Shown here one piece after another: positions 55,775 to 64,000 of a stretch of 64,000 nt of DNA. The first letter of the stretch is position 1; the number at the start of each line of letters is the position of its first letter. The notes below the pieces were generated by a model that saw only the letters and a program-made list of their open reading frames with translations, did no database searches and was not told the origin of the DNA. Origin of the DNA: Oasisia sp. SBJ-2009. Taxonomy: Eukaryota; Annelida; Polychaeta; Sabellida; Siboglinidae. Location: contig OZ024865.1 in assembly GCA_964017155.1 (NCBI GenBank), positions 18,402,087-18,466,086 on the forward strand, given 5' to 3'. Made by a program: the position numbers and the translations under genes.

Positions 55775-55850
55775 TCACCGCAGATGATCATTTTGAAGTT
55801 TTTTTTCGAGGTGCGGGCTTTAATAATACTTTGTGTACGATGTTTGAGGT
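55771..55850 (-). repeat. Inverted-repeat arm, right
   Basis: TGGTCACCGCAGATGATCAT...CGAGGTGCGGGCTTTAATAA complements the arm at 53.09-53.17 kb. Confidence 0.8.
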
Positions 55851-55859
55851 ATAATGTTT

Positions 55860-56800
55860 CTGACATATCTTTCTGCATCAACCCAGAAATCGCACTTACT
55901 TCTTCTCGTTTTCTGCTCTTTAAATCTTTGTAAAACGTGGCATTGCTATAAATTCACCTTCTCGTTTTTTTAGGCTGGCTGCACATTTGTCGTTGTACCT
56001 CGTTAGTGGCCCCATACAATTATTGTCTAGATGGGCCTAACTGTAATATACACATTTATGAATTATTGTATATTATGTGTATAAACACGCGCACGCACAC
56101 ACACACGCGCCCGCGCCTACACACACGCGCACGCACACACATATCAGATTAGAACACACGTATTTATCTATTTATTATATTTATTTTATTAATTTATTCA
56201 TCGTTTTAATGTACACTTAATGTACAGTTAATTGTATTTATTTGTCATATTTATTTTATTAAGTTATTATTTTAGCGCACGTTACAACTGCAGGATAATG
56301 AAATATCATTTTATCAGTATATATTTGAAGACTGAAGACAGAAATGTAATAATATTTTTTTATTGTTTCTCACAGTTTCGCTATACCTAGCTTGATCTTC
56401 TCACACTGACGCATATGAAGATGTTGATATTATTATTACATAAAAAGGAAATAAATTACAGTGCAGACATTTGTCGATACGCTGAATTATTTGTGGAACT
56501 TGCATATGTTAGGTGTGCTGTATTCAATAACATTTTCAGTGGCGACACTCGACATCAGTATTTTCTCCTGTGTTGCAAATAATGGATGCTAATAAGGTGT
56601 TTTATTTGCGTTAGCTTTGTAATTGCCGGATTCAGTAAATTACATGCTTTCCACCTCTTGACAACAAGTCTGACTGTTGGCTGAACTAGTTGAATGTTGG
56701 GTCCGTTTAGGGGAGGGGGAAGACCCTGTTATATGCCACCCCCTTCATTCAACACAAGACAGTCTTCCCACCTCGCAGGACGACAGTGGCGTCATCTGGC
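55860..56800. other. No gene seen; CA/CG-rich tract inside
   Basis: ACACGCGCACGCACACAC-like tract at about 56,085-56,142, then AT-rich sequence with TTTATTATATTTATTTTATT repeats. Nothing else recognised. Confidence 0.5.
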
Positions 56801-56815
56801 AACGACCGTAGTGAC

Positions 56816-57163
56816 TCAGATATCAACGATGGTGGTGACTCGAACTTCACAATAAATGTTGTTTGTTGTATGTGTCTTCTTACTGAGGGTCCAAGGGATG
56901 CTGCCCTCCATAGTGATCCCGAATTCCTGTTTCTTCTTCTCACCTCCCTTCTTATGCATACAGCCATCACCACCTATAGGCATCTCAAAAGTTATCGTTG
57001 GTAATTTCGTTCGTAGTTGTCTGATGTTATCAACTGACTGGAGGCCATCATGGTTGACATTCATAAGTTTCTCTTTATTGTCATTCTGGCAAATGATGCA
57101 CAATTGTATTTGTGACTCTAGTGACACTAGTGTTTTTCTAGTGGAGTCTGTGCCCTCAGCCAC
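56816..57163 (-). CDS. Hypothetical ORF, possible gene fragment
   Basis: A 115-codon ORF starting MAEGTDSTRKTLVSLESQIQ, with LCIICQNDNKEKLMNVNHDG next. The CIIC...KEKL spacing hints at a zinc-binding start of a transposon-derived protein, but I do not recognise a family. The second half (HKKGGEKKKQEF and on) looks non-coding, so coding sequence may end earlier at a splice site. No partner exons found. Confidence 0.3.
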   Translation of the reverse strand: MAEGTDSTRKTLVSLESQIQLCIICQNDNKEKLMNVNHDGLQSVDNIRQLRTKLPTITFEMPIGGDGCMHKKGGEKKKQEFGITMEGSIPWTLSKKTHTTNNIYCEVRVTTIVDI

Positions 57164-57219
57164 TGCTGCATCACCAGTCCATCAATTCAAACATGCAATA
57201 CAAAAAAGTTGTTAATACT

Positions 57220-58190
57220 TCTGTTGATGAGTAACTACAAGGACACAATATATATATGTATACACAAAGAGTCCAAAATAGCATTGTGCTTGCTGAATAC
57301 AGCTGGAAATAATGTTGAAAGGTAAGTAAAATAATTATTTTTTTAATTTGTAATAAGGGCAATTCATATGAGTGTAAGCAGTTTTTTTTTATATTTTATC
57401 AAAAATCTGAGTGTGCCATTGGATTCCTCATATTAGAAAACATACAAAAGCATACTTCATTCATGTTTCTACCTTGCTTAGTAAAAATTATATGAACATT
57501 TACGCATTTTAGCACGGCGGTGGCGGCCATCTTGGATTTATCATTTTTTAGGACTTATGAGCCATTTTTGAGTAGGGCATACAGCAGCTTCGAGTTCAGC
57601 ACCCCTCAATACCCCTAAATAGCATGTATGCCATAAATTAACACGATTTGCCTCCAGGGTTTACATTTCTTGAAAATTGACCCAGTCTAAGAGAAATTGC
57701 GCACTTGGTGACAAGTTTTTGCAATTTGGCATGGTGTTAGGTATGGGCATACGGTTTTCAAAAACCACCGCAAACAAGTTGGGGTAGCCCCCTGGTGGCC
57801 GGTATGCACATAATCCATTATGGCCGCTGAAACCCGTGATCTGAAATAGATAATGGCTTATCTTTGGATCTACCAGCACTACATCAACGTGTAATACCAA
57901 AATTTGTAAGTTGATTGGGGCGAGGAATCCATTTCTGAAGTTATTTTCCTGTGTTCAGGTCATTTACAAAGTGAAATGTGTTTCTCGTGATATTTGTAGG
58001 ATAAAAATTATTTTTTTTAAATGACTTTCCAGCGGTAATCCTTGCCAAATAGTACAATCTAACAAATGTAAGTTGTCTAAATGTCATGACTAATGTTTAA
58101 CTGTGTTTATCTGGGTGTGTTTTGACACCTATCAAAAGTCGTTTAAAGAATCTGATTGTTTTAGACACAACAAATTACCCACTTTCTCTT
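57220..58190. other. No confident feature
   Basis: Contains GGCGGCCATCTTGGA (YY1-like) near 57,528. Otherwise AT-rich without recognised content. Confidence 0.4.
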
Positions 58191-58193
58191 CAG

Positions 58194-58417
58194 GAATAAT
58201 CCAAGTAAAATGTCTCCTATGGCGCTATGTTTGGTACCACCGGAAAGTCCATGAGGCGTTTATGGCAGGGAAGTTCGTCGTGCAACGTGGCGACAAGAAG
58301 TCTTCACTGATGGCACTTGACCAAACCCAAGAGCACAGCATCCAGTTTCTGAAGGAAGATAGTGGAGCAAATGGCCTATATGGACAGCAGGACTCTAAGG
58401 AGGTCATCGAGCATTAA
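58194..58417 (+). CDS. Terminal exon of an unidentified gene
   Basis: A strong acceptor (CTTTCTCTTCAG, ending 58193) opens a frame of about 74 codons to TAA at 58417. It contains VHEAFMAGKFVVQRGDKK, SLMALDQTQEHSIQFLKEDS and GLYGQQDSKEVIE. The composition is protein-like and charged. I have an uncertain memory of similar stretches in multi-copy invertebrate proteins of unknown function. Upstream exons are not visible, so this may be a retained or stray duplicate exon. Confidence 0.4.
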
Positions 58418-58419
58418 TA

Positions 58420-59150
58420 TTATTCGTCTATCATTTATATTTATGTGAATCTGCTGCCGTGGAAACAGTCGTGTGTTGACAGTGTTGTCGGCAGTGAAGT
58501 CACAGGTGACGCCATCTTTCTACGCGGCAAACAAAACTAGATCATGTTTCAAATTCTTGCTGCATTGTACTACAGATAGAGTGTGCATAGTGCATACATG
58601 TCGACTGCTGCAATATTGCCATTGGAAACTGCTCGTGCAGTGTGTTTTGTACAGAAAATAAATTTATATATTAACTTATACTTAGTACTGTGTTGAATGG
58701 AGTTACGAAGTTACAGAAGGCTGTATTCGATTGCAACCAAGTAGTGTTCAGAATTGACCCCAAAAGGTACTTTTAGCCAACTTACCAAAGATACAATGTA
58801 GGAATAAGAACACCCTCCGAAACATTTTTTTAAAGACATTTGTACTAACAACTGATGTAGTACAAGTACCTCATGTAGGTGGGATACTGATCCAGGTTAT
58901 CCTACATCTTTTGGCCGAATATGTTTCTTTTGCTATTTCCCAATACAAGAATAATGAAAATACAACAGTCGCCAAATTAGTTTCCTTTAAAGCTACAACA
59001 TATGGTAAGGCGGGTCTTTTAGAACTCGTTTGAAATTGTTTGCCACTGTTGTATGCATGATCTTACAAAGTGGTTTTCTACACAGCATGTTTCGGTCTTG
59101 GTGATGTGTTTCCTCAGTTGTGTCCTCGTTGTTTGTTTAGATATTACCAG
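58420..59150. other. No feature seen
   Basis: No recognisable coding, RNA or repeat signal apart from an AATAAA near 58,658. Confidence 0.4.
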
Positions 59151-59159
59151 AGTTTAAAA

Positions 59160-59212
59160 AGATGCATTCCTATATCGCTCAGTATCCAATCCTTAGAACT
59201 GTTCAAAGTTGA
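59160..59212 (-). mobile_element. SINE family A, 3' tail fragment
   Basis: TATCGCTCAGTATCCAATCC and GAACTGTTCAAAG match the family A tail in reverse. Confidence 0.5.
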
Positions 59213-59338
59213 CAGACAAATTACTAAACCTTACATTCTGAGCACTTTTTCAATGTCCAGTAAAATTACTACTACACATTATGGCAATCATTTTGTTGTA
59301 GAGGCTGCTCCTTTTACTAGGAAGATTTACCTTCAATA

Positions 59339-60048
59339 GGGCGTGCAAGTGGGTCACGATACATGGCGAGACTGCGCGCGACTGGAGCTGATGGGGACTC
59401 GACATTAAGAATACTATTCGATGGATGACAGTTGTAACTTCCGACTGATGAATACTAGGAAAATCAGGTCATAAATATCTTGTGTTATACCTTTCTTATC
59501 TTAAATGCCGATTTAATATTGAGATTACCATACTATCATAGACATATAGCGATTTGCGTAGTGCAGGTAATAGACACTCCCCACAATTTTAGGCCGTGTG
59601 TCTTTTGCGGGATTTGCATTTTACATTGCTGTACGTTGTGGTTTCGATAAGCACTTATATCTGAGAAGTTGTCTAAACGCACATAATCATAACACATATG
59701 TATACGTTTGCCCCAAACAGGTTGTACTGCGCGTAAAATGGCACTATTCATTATTAGTCAAGATCGCCAAACACAAGTACAAGCCGGCGATGCCATGCCC
59801 ATGCCATGGCAACCACCATAACAATCGATTAACATTCATGGTTTCCTTGAGCATTGTCACCGGCAAAGTGTTCCATTGCTTCTGCTTGTAATAATCCTTC
59901 GGACAGTATGACTGAAATTGTTAGACTGGAACAGTTCGATTAATACAACCAAAAACAAAACGAAGTCCTGTACGTTAACGTGGAGAATATGGACTTCCTG
60001 CCCCCAATTGTCCAGATCCTCGTTTTCGCGCGCGAGACTTGCACGCCC
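59339..60048 (-). mobile_element. TA-flanked MITE, long copy
   Basis: Inverted relative of 33037-33569. Shared words in reverse include TTACATTGCTGTACGTTGTG, AGTCAAGATCGCCAAACAC and GTAATAATCCTTCGGACAGT. Termini are GGGCGTGCAAGTGGGTCACG and its partner GCGAGACTTGCACGCCC, with TA at 59337-59338 and 60049-60050. It carries about 175 bp near 59.40-59.60 kb absent from the short copy. No transposase ORF. Confidence 0.85.
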
Positions 60049-60059
60049 TATTTACATGA

Positions 60060-60795
60060 ATAAGATAGACACAGCCACCTCGATAATTCAATTTACTCCC
60101 GTTTGAGTTCCACTGTTCATGCAAATTTCTTCGTTGGTTTTGATAATGCCACTGATATGGCTTAGACGGTAGCCACCAGGCGACAGCAGCTGACTGAGTC
60201 TGGAGTGTCGGCGCTATTTGACGTCATAACTGGCTGATTACGCACCCGATGACGTCATGGGTAAACATCACAATTATTTAAAGGTGTGTCCATAAAACGC
60301 AATAAATATATTTATTTGCAGGGCCTATGATTATTATTTTATCCGGTACCATATGAAAACTAGGTGCGGTAATAACGATACAGCGTGTAATATGGTTCTG
60401 AAATAATACGGATTTAGATAATAAATCATTGTAACTATGGCTGTTGTATGCAATTGGAATTCACTCACGGATTAAAGTGAGAAACTTAATACCCTAAAAC
60501 TAAGTAAAACTAAGTGAAACTAGCAATAGATAGTAATGGAGAAACGCGACTTAGTCAATCTTTCAGTACTAACATTGTTTAACTAAGAAAGATATGGCAA
60601 GGTGTTAGTGTAGTTGCCAAAGTTGATTAACATTCTGCTTACAACTGGCTACGTTATCGCTACGTATGACGGTAGACTACGTCATCGTAATCTCTCGCAA
60701 ATGATTACTTTAACTATACACAGCTGCTACGCTACTACTCTCAACTGACAGGAAATTGCGTCAGATTTCGTTCACAAACAAGCTACCATTACATT
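60060..60795. other. No feature seen
   Basis: No recognisable coding, RNA or repeat signal. Confidence 0.4.
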
Positions 60796-60807
60796 GACGC
60801 ACTAGAG

Positions 60808-61560
60808 TGGTGTCTTCCCGTTATAGCTACTTCCCGTTATAGCTACTTCCCGTTATAGGGAGCATTAACTACTTCATCTCCATCCAGCTGATGTCCATGA
60901 GGGGTGGACGGCTTTGATATAAGTGTGTCCAACTGAGGAATTTCAACAAAGTCAAGAGATATTTTATAACAAGTACTTTGTGGAGACTTGGCCTGGTAAT
61001 GATTCAAAAATAACCATGGTCATGTGGAATGTCTACACAGAAACTGACAAATGAACAAACAACCATGTTGAGGGATGGAATTCCAAGTTTGCGAAAGTAG
61101 TGGGGATACACCATCTCAACATCTTCCAGTTCATTGTTGCTAAACATGATGCTGCCATCCCACCACCATATAACAAGAATAATTGATAACTTGCATTACT
61201 TTTTGATAAATGCAATTCTATGCTCAGTACAATTAACATAGTGGTCTTTTGAAAAAAATGTTTTGCACAAGTGTTTTATGGTATATTTTCCATTTCAAAT
61301 AACTGACAGTTACATTTATATATCACTTATGACATTTAAAATGTGTCCTTCATTAATACATTTCATGTAGGATTAATCTATACAGTAATCTGAAATAGTT
61401 AATGCTCCCTGTTGCTGTCCCCGCCTGAATTGTGTAATTAAATAAATAACTATAACGGGACTAGTTTGGCTGTCAAACTTAACGAGTAGCTATAACGGGA
61501 AAAAACTGTAGCTATAATGGGAAGTAGCTATAACGGGAATTAGCTATAACGGACCTAGAC
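60808..61560. mobile_element. MITE with 8-bp target duplication and subterminal repeats
   Basis: CACTAGAG occurs exactly at 60800-60807 and 61561-61568. The left end has three tandem CTTCCCGTTATAGCTA units. The right end has several inverted units (TAGCTATAACGGGA), and GGGAGCATTAACTA is complemented near 61.40 kb. 753 bp with no transposase. The 8-bp duplication suits hAT, P or Merlin, but the ends are not typical of any. Confidence 0.75.
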
Positions 61561-62254
61561 CACTAGAGTCTAGTATCGGGTGCTTCGGCTGCCGGATTGT
61601 TAAGAAGAAACTGGAGCGGGTAATTAAATATCCTATCAGGTTTCTACTTTCGAAATTTATTCTGTAATCTTTATAATAAAATACCAACAGTTATGATTAA
61701 TGTGTGAACAGTTTAACTTCTGTCATAGAACATAAAAAGTATGTTAATCAAGAAGTGACATAACATGTAATGTTATTATGGATTAGGAATGAACACAACA
61801 CTGATTGGACCTATTTTATGTATTTACTCTTTGACACTCTGCCGCTATTGTACACTTCCCACGTCAGTGATGTTGGTCCACTACTATAATGTTTGTGGTT
61901 GTTCATTTCCCCTTCAGAGACTGGAGATGTACCGGAAATTGTGACTCATAACTGTGTCGCTAATAGTGTCCATTATAACATTAACTGGTCTCTTTCGCGG
62001 ATTGAAATTACATTTCGGAATTCGTTTCGGATGCATAATAAACATAATAATGATTTGTTCGTCTTTGTTCTGCAACGTAGGGCTTTTCAATTATTCCTAT
62101 TTATTGTAGAAAACGTTTGGCAACATGTTTATTACTATTACACTTCCGTTAGCCTGGCTGTCCCCCAGACCGAATGAGTGTGACCCTCCGAAGAGTGTCA
62201 GTTGGAGGTGTTTGGTTAGATTCCGAAATACAGAACGTCGCGCGAATAAACACC

Positions 62255-62344
62255 ACACATGCACGCCCGTACGCACGCTCACACGCACACAAACACGCAC
62301 TCGTACACACACACACGCGCACGCACGCACGCACGCACAACACA
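62255..62344. repeat. CACG/CACA-rich tract
   Basis: Irregular ACGCACGC and ACACAC repeats leading into the CA part of repeat F. Confidence 0.85.
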
Positions 62345-62355
62345 CACACGCACGT

Positions 62356-62453
<98 letters not shown>

Positions 62454-62942
62454 AGTGTAATGTCTTCGTGCGTGTCTCGAAACATTTTGTATACACCCAC
62501 GCGCGCGTGCGTGCGTGCGTGTGTGTGGATGGGTTGGTGTGTGCACTATTCTTCTGGACACGCACGAGGACATCGCCCTTGTTTGTGTCTTCTTGGTCAT
62601 TGCGGTCCCATATCCTTCGTCCTCTGCATGGCGTCATACAAGTGATACAGTACGCGCCACGCTCTTCCGTGACTTGAACACATTTGCTAGACACAACCCA
62701 CGACCATATGTTACAGCGACATGACGTCACGCCTAAACTCCTTTCTTCGATCCAATTACAGATGGACGGTATTGCAAGATAGCCTACCACAATAGAAATA
62801 AACGATGTAATGTCAACGTTTGAATTTGAAGGGACTAATTGTGTAGATATAAGTAATGATAAGAACACAGAGTGTGCCCTGTGTAGAATGTTGTGTAATA
62901 AAACCTTTTAAAATGTTGTAGGGCCTAGATATTATCAGAAAT
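62345..62942 (-). repeat. Dispersed repeat F, inverted copy
   Basis: Reverse complement of 48152-48823, including the (CA)n(TA)n tail (62360-62451) and the body to about 62,942. By eye only a few single-base differences occur over about 490 bp outside the microsatellite. Confidence 0.88.
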
Positions 62943-63324
62943 AACAACTTCTTGGTAAAACCAAAAGTAAATTTATGTTTGTTGTGTGTTGCCTGATAAT
63001 GTGAACCCGAAGTAGTTCTAACCTTCCACCCCTACTAGGCAAACATTAGAAAGATCATTGGTCTGGGCAGTGTTCAAATTCGTTATGGAATCACGTCGTA
63101 TCCTAGAGCCACCGGTATCACTGCTTAGCTCCTCCTAAATACAGTACCGACTGTGGCAATGTCCCACAGTGTTGAGCAACATTGAAGAACGTCAGTGGAC
63201 AATACACAAACTCCAACAGCCAACGGCATCGTATCTGTGCTCACGCCTGTCACTGTCAGTATTATTGCAGCTCCAGGCCACTGTTGAGGCTGGTTCTTTC
63301 AGACTAACAAGTTAGGCGTCTAAG

Positions 63325-63480
63325 AATGGGGAGGGTGAGAGGGAGGGGGAGGGAGGGAGAGAGGGAGCGGGAGAGGGAGTGAGGGAGAGAGGCAGAGAGG
63401 CAGAGAGGGAGAGAGGGAGAGAGGGAGAGAGGGAGAGAGGGAGAGAGGGAGAGAGGGAGAGAGGGAGAGAGGGAGAGAGG
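63325..63480 (+). repeat. (GAGGGA)n purine microsatellite
   Basis: GGGAGAGA-type repeats for about 150 bp, a nearly pure polypurine strand. Confidence 0.95.
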
Positions 63481-63589
63481 GTCACGAACTAGTACTGTCC
63501 AAATTCGTGCGTTTTGTTTTTGAAAAGGCGTCTACTTTTTAAAATAGACAAGAGGTCAAGAGGTCAAGAGGCGATCCTGGCGAGAGCGG

Positions 63590-63830
63590 ACCATGTGTAG
63601 TATGCAAGATACACAGGGCACGTTCTCCACGTAGGCAACTTACATACGTCGTGCGTGCGCATGTGTGTTGTCTAGTATGTAGCCCACATACCGCTACCCC
63701 CAATACAACATTGTAGTTCACACTTCACTACCATGTGCAGTATGTAAGTTACACAGGTCACGTTCTGCACGCAGGCCACATTCCTCATGTAAGTCATCTA
63801 CACGTCATAGCGCATGCGTAATGTTATTGT
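63590..63830 (-). repeat. Dispersed repeat E, uninterrupted copy
   Basis: Reverse of the repeat around the 33-kb MITE: GGTCACGTTCTGCACGC, AACATTGTAGTTCAC and TACCATGTGCAGTATGTAAG. At 63,738-63,744 it reads straight through the point where the other copy holds the MITE. Confidence 0.8.
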
Positions 63831-63927
63831 TTTCTTATATATCTTATATAACAATGGGCTAATGCACCTAGAGCGGCGGAAGGTAAAAGGTTATAAGTTA
63901 GTGTGTCTTTTTACAATTTCCGGGAAA

Positions 63928-63972
63928 ATGGCGGCTTCTATCACAGTTGTGGCATACCTTTTAGCGTTTCGA
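63928..63972 (+). CDS. Candidate first coding exon of a gene beyond the window
   Basis: TTTCCGGGAAAATGGCGGC is a typical initiator context with ETS-like and YY1-like sequence, as in TATA-less promoters. The ATG at 63928 reads MAASITVVAYLLAFR, hydrophobic like a signal or membrane segment. It is followed by a donor GTAAAT at 63973. Without the donor the frame stops at TAG shortly after. The product cannot be named. Confidence 0.35.
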
Positions 63973-64000
63973 GTAAATAATCTTATCAAGCATTAGTATT

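Overview
This is an animal (metazoan) nuclear contig. Genes are split by GT-AG introns of 0.3 to 4.3 kb in an AT-rich background crowded with LINEs, tRNA-derived SINEs, TIR elements, microsatellites and minisatellites. The two best-preserved genes look like orthologues of vertebrate MGST3 and INPP5K. The transposon mix (esterase-bearing CR1, RTE-like, Kolobok-type TTAA elements) and a secreted NIDO-EGF-chitin-binding protein suggest a lophotrochozoan, most likely a mollusc. That placement is inference only.

Layout. 1-4.0 kb: a nearly intact non-LTR retrotransposon with ORF1 and an endonuclease-RT ORF2, then an antisense SINE. 4.47-9.3 kb (+): MGST3, five coding exons plus a probable 3'-UTR exon; intron 3 holds an 854-bp Kolobok-like element with a decayed THAP domain. 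10.8-27.1 kb (+): INPP5K (phosphoinositide 5-phosphatase with SKICH domain), twelve exons, 444 codons by my joins. Its introns hold SINEs, a 2.1-kb fold-back Kolobok-like element and three tandem arrays. 28-38.5 kb: repeat territory with LINE fossils, an RTE-like pseudo-LINE ending in (GGCAA)39, several MITEs (one with a paralogous empty site inside the window) and dispersed repeats carrying CTCF-like motifs. 39.2-39.7 kb (-): an orphan ORF. 41.3-45.0 kb (-): the 3' part of a NIDO-EGF-EGF-chitin-binding gene with a decayed extra EGF exon. 48-51.2 kb: a ~600-bp repeat with a compound microsatellite tail, abutting a 3'-truncated CR1 element (-) with an SGNH-esterase ORF1. 52-55.9 kb: TA arrays and an RT-only LINE between two of them. 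56-64 kb: a few exon-like fragments, two TIR elements, an inverted near-identical copy of the 48-kb repeat, and a candidate first coding exon at the right edge.

Most unusual observation. Two consecutive INPP5K introns are built from tandem copies of their own splice junctions. Intron 9 (about 0.5 kb) is a diverged array of the exon 9 end plus donor. Intron 10 contains about 4.07 kb (about 145 copies) of a 28-bp unit equal to the exon 11 acceptor plus the first exon bases, and the last copy is the real acceptor. The gene therefore appears to choose one acceptor from well over a hundred near-identical ones, and those I read through give a premature stop within about two units.

MGST3 and INPP5K are unrelated in pathway (glutathione/eicosanoid metabolism and phosphoinositide signalling); they are simply neighbours in tandem. 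All joins and domain calls were made by eye; identities, copy numbers and family names are estimates.
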